Positions 1 to 4,894 of a stretch of DNA of 7,454 bases are shown one piece after another; position 1 is the first letter of the stretch, and each line of letters starts with the position of its first letter. The position numbers and the translations under genes were made by a program. Location: the NCBI GenBank assembly GCA_026991065.1, contig JALXCG010000192.1:1-7454 (forward strand), written 5' to 3'. A model generated the notes under the pieces. The model saw only the letters and a program-made list of their open reading frames with translations. It was not told the DNA's origin and did not search any database. Origin of the DNA: Gemmatimonadota bacterium. GTDB taxonomy: Bacteria > GCA-2686955.

Positions 1-2
1 AG

Positions 3-782
3 ACTTCACACATGATGTGGCGAACGATGGACCTGCAGCACCCGGCGCATCTTCCAGAGGACGACCCGGCGGCAAATGTGATCCGGGATACCTATCGACT
101 GACCGACGAAGCGGTTGGCAAGATCCTAGATGCGGTCGGCGATGATGGTACGCTGATCCTGGTTTCCGATCACGGCTTTGCGCCCTGGTATCGCGAGGTG
201 CATCTGAATACCTGGTTGAAGGACAATGGCTACCTGACGGTTACCGATCCCAACAACTATGGCGAGGGGGAGTTCCTCTCCGAGGTGAATTTCTGGAAAA
301 CCAAGGCTTACGCGATTGGCATCAACAGCCTCTACATCAACCTGCGTGGTCGCGAGGGCAAGGGAATTGTCAACAATGGCCCGCAAAAGGAAGCGCTTGA
401 AGCGGAACTGATCGAGAAACTGGAGGCGGCTGTTGACCCTGAGTCCGGAAAGCGCGTAATCCGCAAGGTTTACCGGCGGGAGGATGTTTACCACGGTCCC
501 TACGTGGATACCGCACCGGACCTGATCATTGGCTATGACTGGGGCTATCGGGGCTCGGATCAATCCGCCAAGGGGCAGGTTGTTCGTGGTCCGTTTGTTG
601 CGGACAATATGAAGAAATGGAGTGGCGACCACTGCGTTGCCTACGATCTGGTACCGGGTGTCATCTTGAGCAACAAGAAGATCACCAAGCCGGATCCGGC
701 TCTCGTAGACGTGGCGCCGAGCGTGCTCAAAGCCATGGGCGTTCCGATTCCATCCGACATGGTCGGGAAGCCGATTTTTTAA
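3..782 (+). CDS. Type I phosphodiesterase / alkaline phosphatase superfamily protein (5' truncated)
   Basis: Probable metal-dependent phosphodiesterase or phosphatase of the type I phosphodiesterase/nucleotide pyrophosphatase family; the substrate is unknown. Only the C-terminal part is present. The frame is open to the window edge, reading T-S-H-M-M-W before and through the first ATG at 12, so that ATG is internal. The His in SHMMW looks like the His of the family's D-x3-H zinc motif. Counting from the ATG at 12, SDHGF (residues 52-56) is the Asp-His metal pair and GDH (His207) is the last metal-binding His. The segment EVHLNTWLKDNGYL after SDHGF is typical of this family. The stop is TAA at 780-782. 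The next gene begins 43 bp downstream on the same strand, so co-transcription is likely. It is a clear relative of the complete minus-strand gene at 2244-3602 (shared SDHGF, GPY, APDL and VDVAPS/IDVMPT blocks). The N-terminal metal Asp and the nucleophile lie outside the window, so activity cannot be judged here. Confidence 0.88.
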   Translation, partial: TSHMMWRTMDLQHPAHLPEDDPAANVIRDTYRLTDEAVGKILDAVGDDGTLILVSDHGFAPWYREVHLNTWLKDNGYLTVTDPNNYGEGEFLSEVNFWKTKAYAIGINSLYINLRGREGKGIVNNGPQKEALEAELIEKLEAAVDPESGKRVIRKVYRREDVYHGPYVDTAPDLIIGYDWGYRGSDQSAKGQVVRGPFVADNMKKWSGDHCVAYDLVPGVILSNKKITKPDPALVDVAPSVLKAMGVPIPSDMVGKPIF

Positions 783-791
783 TTGCGCAGA

Positions 792-808
792 TGTGACCCG
801 GGGTCACA
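792..808. promoter_or_regulatory. 17-bp palindrome just upstream of the small RHH gene
   Basis: TGTGACCC-G-GGGTCACA is a perfect 8-bp inverted repeat around a single central base, ending 2 bp before the AAGGAG ribosome binding site (811-816) of the next gene. It could be a protein-binding operator. As RNA it could form a 6-bp stem with a 5-nt loop next to the ribosome binding site. The outer half-sites TGTGA/TCACA look like CRP-family half-sites, but the spacing is 7 rather than the usual 6, so a CRP site is not claimed. A role in autoregulation by the ribbon-helix-helix protein encoded downstream is only inferred from position. Confidence 0.4.
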
Positions 809-825
809 CGAAGGAGTATGTGAAG

Positions 826-1020
826 ATGTTCAGCGGCAATAAGATCAAGATCGACAAGGATCTGTTGGCCAAGGCCGAAAACGCAGCCCGCGTCGGTGGG
901 TACGCGTCTGTTGGGGAATTCATCCACCACGTTCTCGAGCGTGAACTCGCGCATTTTGACGACGCGGCTTCGGATGAAGAGATCAAGGCCAAGCTCAAGG
1001 GGTTGGGCTATATCAGTTAG
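826..1020 (+). CDS. Small ribbon-helix-helix-like protein (64 aa)
   Basis: The pattern suggests a ribbon-helix-helix (Arc/MetJ/CopG-type) fold. There is a short strand NKIKID (residues 5-10), a helix starting KDLLAKAENAARVGG (11-25), a turn at YAS, then a second helix VGEFIHHVLERELAHF (29-44). A charged linker DDAASDEE and a distinctive C-terminal tail LKGLGYIS follow. Such proteins are usually dimeric DNA-binding repressors, and some act with a partner protein. The start at ATG 826 is chosen because AAGGAG at 811-816 lies 9 nt upstream. An ATG at 793 in the same frame falls inside a palindrome and has no ribosome binding site. The gene lies between a phosphodiesterase gene and a membrane-protein gene, all on the plus strand. 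The LxxLGYI-type tail resembles the extreme C-terminal ends I recall in some sulfatase/phosphodiesterase proteins, so it may be a docking element rather than part of a repressor. The function is not established. Confidence 0.72.
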   Translation: MFSGNKIKIDKDLLAKAENAARVGGYASVGEFIHHVLERELAHFDDAASDEEIKAKLKGLGYIS

Positions 1021-1029
1021 CAGCCCGAA

Positions 1030-1057
1030 GGTGCGAGTACCTTGAATGAGTCGCACC
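1030..1057 (+). repeat. Inverted repeat / intercistronic hairpin
   Basis: GGTGCGA (1030-1036) and TCGCACC (1051-1057) form a perfect 7-bp stem around a 14-nt loop, starting 9 bp after the small RHH gene's stop. No T-run follows, so it is not a convincing intrinsic terminator. It may act as an mRNA stability or processing hairpin between the small gene and the membrane-protein gene. A second palindrome, GCAGGA-G-TCCTGC (1101-1113), lies further along this 125-bp gap. No other feature was seen in the gap. Confidence 0.4.
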
Positions 1058-1145
1058 CCGTGAGGATCTGTATCCCCGGGACGCTAACGAGTGTTTCACT
1101 GCAGGAGTCCTGCTCCTCGAGTTTAGGAAACGAGCTAGTAAAGCC

Positions 1146-1976
1146 ATGGCTGTTGTTGCGCGCGTAATGACCGCAATCTTCGACGTGCTTTTTGTGCCCT
1201 TCGGCTGGTCCGCGGTGGCCGGAATCACGTTCTGGTCGGTTGTATTGGGAGCTGTGTTCCTCAAGCTCTACGGTATGGTCACGAATCAAGATGCGCTCAA
1301 GGATGTCAAGCGGCGCATGAGCGCAGCCGTGCTCGCGGTTCGCTTGTTCCAGCAAGATATAGGGGTCCTGCTGCAATCACAGGGGCGCTTGTTCGCGGCT
1401 GTGGGCGGCTACACTTTTCAGGCGGGGCGGTCGATTGTCGCGCTTCTGCCGGTCGCGATTCTGGTGATGACCCAGTTTGCGGTGCGGGCGGATGTGAAGC
1501 CGCTGCCTCCGAACCAGAAGGTTGACATCAAGGTGAAACTGAGCGCTGATGCGCCCCCCGGGCCTGCTCCGACTCTGCAAGGGGAAGGAATCGAACTTCT
1601 CGGGGAGCCCATTCGCGTCGGTACGGATGTGACCTACAAGATCAAGCCGGGAATGAGCGGAAAGCGCGAGTTCACTTTGAGCTATGCCGGCCAAGAGGAG
1701 AAGATTCCTCTTTATGTCGGCGAAGGGGAGGATTTCCCCAAGCGCATCTACCATCAGACCACGAAATCCAGCTTTGCCGCGGAGCTGGAGTACCCGGGTG
1801 GACCGCGATTTCCCGAGAACTCCTACTTTGATCTGGTTGAAGTGGAGTACCCGCATGTCGAATCGATTTTCGGAGTGGGGGCTTGGTTTGGTCTGCCCGC
1901 GGCGATCTGGTACTTCGGTATCGTTTCGATGATTGCCGGGTTCTTGCTGAAGGACAAGTTGGGCGTGGAGTTGTAG
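1146..1976 (+). CDS. Three-TM membrane protein, Oxa1/DUF106-like layout with a large extracytoplasmic domain
   Basis: Not assignable to a named gene. Predicted topology by eye: a first membrane segment at about residues 22-44 (ending AVFLKLYG); a basic, helical cytoplasmic stretch at 45-93 containing LKDVKRRMSA and AVRLFQQD; a second segment at about 96-113 (VALLPVAILVMTQFAV); a soluble, probably beta-rich domain at 114-243; and a third segment at about 246-268, followed by LLKDKLGVEL at the C terminus. A membrane segment followed by a basic helical hairpin and a second segment recalls the DUF106/EMC3 and YidC/Oxa1 insertase superfamily. That resemblance is topological and needs a profile search. 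The start at ATG 1146 is preceded by an AGGA (1125-1128) at a long spacing, in the loop of an imperfect hairpin. An in-frame ATG at 1167 would give a similar protein without the first seven residues. It is the last gene of the plus-strand cluster and ends 54 bp before a strong terminator. The arrangement suggests it anchors or supplies the phosphodiesterases. That role is inference. Confidence 0.8.
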   Translation: MAVVARVMTAIFDVLFVPFGWSAVAGITFWSVVLGAVFLKLYGMVTNQDALKDVKRRMSAAVLAVRLFQQDIGVLLQSQGRLFAAVGGYTFQAGRSIVALLPVAILVMTQFAVRADVKPLPPNQKVDIKVKLSADAPPGPAPTLQGEGIELLGEPIRVGTDVTYKIKPGMSGKREFTLSYAGQEEKIPLYVGEGEDFPKRIYHQTTKSSFAAELEYPGGPRFPENSYFDLVEVEYPHVESIFGVGAWFGLPAAIWYFGIVSMIAGFLLKDKLGVEL

Positions 1977-2030
1977 GACTTCTGTGAAGCCAGGCTGAGT
2001 AGTTCAGGTCTGATCGCCTGGTCTGAATGT

Positions 2031-2068
2031 GAAAGGCGCTCCCGACGAGTCGGGAGCGCCTTTCTTTT
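2031..2068 (+). terminator. Rho-independent terminator after the membrane-protein gene
   Basis: A perfect 15-bp stem is formed by GAAAGGCGCTCCCGA (2031-2045) and TCGGGAGCGCCTTTC (2050-2064). The loop is the 4-nt CGAG, and TTTT follows at 2065-2068. It lies 54 bp after the TAG stop of the membrane-protein gene and closes the plus-strand cluster. Before the neighbouring 169-bp element inserted, this hairpin would have lain about 35 bp beyond the converging gene's stop. On the minus strand it has no T-run. Confidence 0.9.
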
Positions 2069-2078
2069 GGGGCTGCGC

Positions 2079-2247
2079 CTAGGAGGCTGTCGCACATTGT
2101 CTTCACTTCGCCCCGCATCCGTCCCTGCTCCGATCTCTGCGTTGCTAAGTCCTTGAAAGGCAACCAGCCTTCCTGCGGACTCAGCGCCTTGATCTCGAAA
2201 CAGGCCCGAACACGGGGCTCGAAAGCCAATGTGCGACAGCCTCCTAG
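2079..2247. mobile_element. MITE-like 169-bp element with 21-bp perfect terminal inverted repeats and CTAG flanks
   Basis: Positions 2079-2099 and 2227-2247 are perfect 21-bp inverted repeats. Because CTAG is itself palindromic, they are best read as 17-bp ends (GAGGCTGTCGCACATTG and its complement) flanked by a 4-bp CTAG duplication at 2079-2082 and 2244-2247. A second symmetric pair follows inward, GCCCCG (2110-2115) and CGGGGC (2213-2218). The centre holds nested arms AGTCC/GGACT (2148-2152, 2177-2181) and AAGGC/GCCTT (2157-2161, 2167-2171), so the whole element could fold into a long interrupted hairpin. It encodes no transposase. The ends and the YTAR-like CTAG target recall IS5-group elements, so mobilisation in trans by such a transposase is a plausible inference. 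It lies between two converging genes, and the right CTAG contains the stop codon of the minus-strand phosphodiesterase. Confidence 0.75.
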
Positions 2248-3602
2248 CCAATCAGTGACTGGCCGTCGACATGCGCTGGAATGTCGACTTCAAGCAGACG
2301 CAGGAGTGTGGGCATTACATCGATGATGTTGGGGTTCGTCTTGACGATCTCCCGTCCGCGAACATAGATGTGGGCGCCTCGCTGGCTATGCATGCCGGTG
2401 AACTGTTTGTTGCCGAAGAGCGCGGTTTCACGCGTGGCACCCTTGAGGTCATAGCCCTCATGGGATATGCAGACGAGGTCCGGTGCTTGCTGCAGATAGG
2501 GGCCGGAATAGGTCTCCTCTTTGCGATGGATTCTGCGAATGATCGGCGCGTTGTCGTGATCCGGATCAACCAGGTCCTGGAGCTTGGTTTCGATCTCGTC
2601 GCGCAGCGCGCGGTAGTCTTCGGGGGCGACTGTTCCCTGGGGATGGCGCCCCTTGACGTGGATGTAGATGCGGCCGGGATCCAGGCAGAACGCGCGGCTT
2701 TGCGGGTCCATCGCCTGGATGTCGGCGCGCTCGGCCGGAGGAACTTTCCACTGCAAGTAGCCCTCTTGCTCCAGCCAGTGGTTCAAGTAGACTTCGTGGC
2801 GGATTTCGGCGAAACCGTGGTCGCTCATCACCACGAGGGGATGCTCCGCCCCGATGGCTTGGTCGAGATCGCCGATTAGCTCATCGACCTTGTGATAGTA
2901 ATCGAGAAAATCCTGGTGGTGTGGGTGATCGGCGTGGGCGAAAGCGCACCAGAGGAAGTGCTGCAGGCGATCAGTTCCGGTGACCGCCGCGGCAAAAAGG
3001 TCCCAATCCTCATTCTTGAGCAGGTAGAAGAGGGCTTCGCGACGGGCGCGTAGAACATCATGAAGTTCCTCGAAGAAGATGTCCCAGCCCTCGAGCGCCT
3101 TGCGTGCATCGACGTCGGTCTTGTAGCCAGTCTTGCGGAGAAAGGGGAGATGCGCCGGCGGGTAGGTTGCCTTTGCCAGGTCGATCGCCACGAAACCAGA
3201 GATCAAGGTCCCATTCATCGGCTTGGCCGGATAGGAGCCGGGGATATTGAGAATCACACAGCGTTTGCCCGCGGCTCCAAGAACCGTCCAGATCGGAGCG
3301 CCCTTGAGGTGTTGAAAATTTGGAAAGTAGAGCTTGTAGGAGTTCGGCTTGAGGTCGGTGAATCCGAAGACCTGGTGCTTTGCGGGATTGGTTCCGGTCA
3401 TCCAGGAGGACCAGGCCACGCAAGATATGTCAGGAATGGTGGACTCCATGGCACTTGCGGATCCTTGACTGAGAATCCGAGCATAGTTAGGCATGACCCC
3501 ATCGGCGGCCAACTGGGTGAGCAGCGCGTGGGGTGTGCCGTCCAGGCCAAGAAAGACGAGTTTGGGGCTTTTGCGACCGAAGAATCTCCCGAAGAGGCCC
3601 AT
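2244..3602 (-). CDS. Type I phosphodiesterase / alkaline phosphatase superfamily protein (complete, 452 aa)
   Basis: Probable cytoplasmic metal-dependent phosphodiesterase or phosphatase; the substrate is unknown. The expected active-site set can be read: Asp21 in FLGLDGT, Ser60 in PDISCVAWSSWMTG at the usual nucleophile position, Asp211 and His215 in TDRLQHFLW, Asp261-His262 in MSDHGF, and His405 in TGMHSQRGAH. All metal ligands appear intact, so the enzyme is probably active. There is no signal peptide. The N terminus MGLFGRFFGRKSPK is short, basic and amphipathic and might touch the membrane. The start at 3602 is supported by a GAAAGGT ribosome binding site (complement of 3611-3617), 9 nt upstream. 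The stop is TAG at 2244-2246, inside the CTAG at the edge of the inserted repeat element. It is a paralogue of the truncated gene at the window's left end, and the two gene groups converge. A divergent promoter region shared with yciB lies upstream. Confidence 0.92.
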   Translation of the reverse strand: MGLFGRFFGRKSPKLVFLGLDGTPHALLTQLAADGVMPNYARILSQGSASAMESTIPDISCVAWSSWMTGTNPAKHQVFGFTDLKPNSYKLYFPNFQHLKGAPIWTVLGAAGKRCVILNIPGSYPAKPMNGTLISGFVAIDLAKATYPPAHLPFLRKTGYKTDVDARKALEGWDIFFEELHDVLRARREALFYLLKNEDWDLFAAAVTGTDRLQHFLWCAFAHADHPHHQDFLDYYHKVDELIGDLDQAIGAEHPLVVMSDHGFAEIRHEVYLNHWLEQEGYLQWKVPPAERADIQAMDPQSRAFCLDPGRIYIHVKGRHPQGTVAPEDYRALRDEIETKLQDLVDPDHDNAPIIRRIHRKEETYSGPYLQQAPDLVCISHEGYDLKGATRETALFGNKQFTGMHSQRGAHIYVRGREIVKTNPNIIDVMPTLLRLLEVDIPAHVDGQSLIG

Positions 3603-3625
3603 CCGTGACTACCTTTCATGAAGTC

Positions 3626-3653
3626 TTGAGATCAAAAAACCATAGTTTACTAT
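3626..3653 (+). promoter_or_regulatory. Candidate sigma70-type promoter for yciB
   Basis: TTGAGA (3626-3631, five of six matches to TTGACA) and TACTAT (3648-3653, four of six matches to TATAAT) are separated by 16 bp, in the AT-rich part of the 140-bp divergent gap upstream of yciB. The predicted leader would be about 80 nt long. The -10 hexamer overlaps a palindrome at 3641-3654, which suggests repression at this site. The match is by eye only, and no equally good promoter was found for the minus-strand gene. Confidence 0.4.
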
Positions 3654-3654
3654 G
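3641..3654. promoter_or_regulatory. Operator-like palindrome CATAGT-TT-ACTATG
   Basis: This is a perfect 6-bp inverted repeat with a 2-bp spacer, in the gap between the phosphodiesterase gene (minus) and yciB (plus). It overlaps the proposed -10 of the yciB promoter, a typical position for a repressor site. A short symmetric site like this is the size bound by ribbon-helix-helix or small helix-turn-helix dimers. The binding protein is unknown. Confidence 0.4.
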
Positions 3655-3742
3655 AGGATTCTGTGTGTGTCTGGAACGAAGCTGCGAAGGGGCGAGAATT
3701 CCGGGCTAGCTTTGGTGTGTGGGTTGCTTCTACTCTGACGAC

Positions 3743-4357
3743 ATGAATCCGATACTCAAGTTCTTACTCGATTTTGGCCCGCTGCTGATTTTCTTTTTCG
3801 TCAACATGAAAGCGGGAATAGAGGCCGGCACCGCCGCTTTTATGGTGGCGATTACCATCGCGCTGGCGGTTTCCTATTGGAAGACCCGCAAGGTCTCCAC
3901 CATGCAGGTCGTGACTGCGGTGGTGGTCCTTTTTTTTGGCGGTATGACGGTACTGCTGCACGATGAGATCTTCATCAAACTCAAACCAACGATTGTTAAT
4001 CTTTTCTTTGGCGTGGTACTGATCGGTGGGGCACTGCGCGGAAAGGGGCTGTTGAAGAGCCTTTTTGAGCCGGTGATGGCTCTTACCGAGCGCGGTTGGT
4101 TGCTGCTGAGTTGGCGCTGGGGGCTGTTTTTTTTGGCGATGGCGGCAACCAATGAGATTGTCTGGCGCAATGTGTCTACCGATCAATGGGTCACGTTCAA
4201 GGTGTTTGGGTTTCTTCCACTGACAATCGTATTCACCATGAGCCAGATTCCATTCATGCAGAAACATGCAGTGGAAGAAAAATCGTCAACAGGGCAGGAT
4301 GCGGTTCAGTCGAGTGAGCGGGCTGAGCCAGAGGACTCCGGGCGGACTAAGGCGTGA
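3743..4357 (+). CDS. yciB: YciB / intracellular septation protein A family inner-membrane protein
   Basis: YciB family protein of about 200 aa. In E. coli, YciB is an inner-membrane protein linked to cell envelope synthesis and septation, and it was formerly called IspA/IspZ. The sequence shows the family hallmarks: KFLLDFGPLLIFFFVN at the N terminus (residues 6-21), SYWKTRKV after the second helix, the conserved FIKLKPTIVN block (77-86), and ATNEIVWRN (135-143) followed by FKVFGFLPLTIVF. Hydrophobic segments are seen around residues 8-20, 30-46, 55-72, 83-97, 125-141 and 154-170. A charged tail after residue 175, rich in Glu, Ser and Lys, is longer than in E. coli YciB. The start at ATG 3743 fits the family N terminus MNPILKFLLDFGP. 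A GTG at 3719 would add eight polar residues and is less likely. No clear ribosome binding site precedes either start. The 3' end overlaps the converging sixA-like gene by 11 bp. Confidence 0.93.
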   Translation: MNPILKFLLDFGPLLIFFFVNMKAGIEAGTAAFMVAITIALAVSYWKTRKVSTMQVVTAVVVLFFGGMTVLLHDEIFIKLKPTIVNLFFGVVLIGGALRGKGLLKSLFEPVMALTERGWLLLSWRWGLFFLAMAATNEIVWRNVSTDQWVTFKVFGFLPLTIVFTMSQIPFMQKHAVEEKSSTGQDAVQSSERAEPEDSGRTKA

Positions 4358-4853
4358 TCACGGGCGGGCGTAGAATTTTCACCATCTCCCAGGCACCGGT
4401 AGGATGGAGCAGGAGTTCCGCCCAGTTTCCGGTTTTTCGGGCGAAGAGCAATGCCGCGGTTGCGGTTGTCATCTGAATGGAGCGGCCGCAAAGGTCGCTG
4501 ATCAGAAGCTGCATGTCGGGATTGTGTCCCAGGACAAGAATGGTCGTCAGGCTGGGAGACCAGGTCGCAGCCACCTCCCACAGGGTGTCGCGTCCGTGAC
4601 TGTAGAGGGTGTGATGCTGATTGATCGATGGGGGGGTCGGGAACAACGGTGCCATGCAGTCCGCCGTTTCACGCGTTCGGCGGGCATCGCTGCAGGCGAT
4701 GTGGTCCGGGCTCCAGCCGAGCTTGGCAATGCTGTGAGCGATGGATTCGGCCGCGAGCCGGCCGTCCGGCGTAAGAGGGCGGGAGTGATCAGTTTGTCCC
4801 GGGTCTTGCCATTCACTTCTGGCATGCCGCATCAGGATGAGCCGATGCTCCAT
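4347..4853 (-). CDS. sixA: SixA-like phosphohistidine phosphatase (histidine phosphatase superfamily)
   Basis: Histidine phosphatase of 168 aa, close to the usual SixA length. SixA removes phosphate from phosphohistidine; in E. coli its reported targets are the ArcB phosphotransfer domain and the nitrogen PTS protein NPr. The catalytic motif MRHARSEW carries the phosphorylated His10 next to Arg9. LTPDGRLAA (residues 27-35) matches the family's LTxxG block. SDARRTRETA (55-64) holds the conserved Arg, and VLGHNPDM (107-114) holds His110, the second catalytic His. The start at 4853 is chosen because the RHA motif normally lies within ten residues of the N terminus and AAGGAG lies 5 nt upstream (complement of 4859-4864). 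The open frame continues to 5273 but there runs antisense-register through the upstream gene. It follows the 710-residue protein by 41 bp on the same strand and is probably in its operon. It overlaps yciB tail-to-tail. The true substrate here is unknown. Confidence 0.9.
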   Translation of the reverse strand: MEHRLILMRHARSEWQDPGQTDHSRPLTPDGRLAAESIAHSIAKLGWSPDHIACSDARRTRETADCMAPLFPTPPSINQHHTLYSHGRDTLWEVAATWSPSLTTILVLGHNPDMQLLISDLCGRSIQMTTATAALLFARKTGNWAELLLHPTGAWEMVKILRPPVITP

Positions 4854-4872
4854 TCGCGCTCCTTTTTCGCGA
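4854..4872 (-). promoter_or_regulatory. Hairpin presenting the sixA ribosome binding site in its loop
   Basis: On the minus strand, TCGCG and CGCGA (4868-4872 and 4854-4858) can pair as a 5-bp stem around a 9-nt loop, AAAAAGGAG, which contains the Shine-Dalgarno sequence. The stem ends directly against the ATG of the sixA-like gene. It could modulate initiation, but a stem this short can occur by chance. Confidence 0.3.
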
Positions 4873-4894
4873 GCTGTCGTGCTTCGCTGGTTTG

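Noticed and set aside
792-808. CRP-family binding site
   Set aside because: The half-sites TGTGA/TCACA are present, but the spacing is 7 instead of 6 and the site lies between co-directional genes. It is kept only as a generic palindrome.
1672-2251. Minus-strand frames of 142-185 codons across the repeat element
   Set aside because: They run through the terminator and antisense to the membrane-protein gene. The element appears non-coding.
2271-2879. Open frame of 202 codons on the plus strand
   Set aside because: It is antisense to the well-supported phosphodiesterase gene, has no recognisable domain, and arises from high GC codon bias.
3719-3742. GTG start for yciB giving MGCFYSDD before the family N terminus
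   Set aside because: It has no ribosome binding site, and the added residues are unlike YciB N termini, which begin near MNPxLKxxLDxGP.
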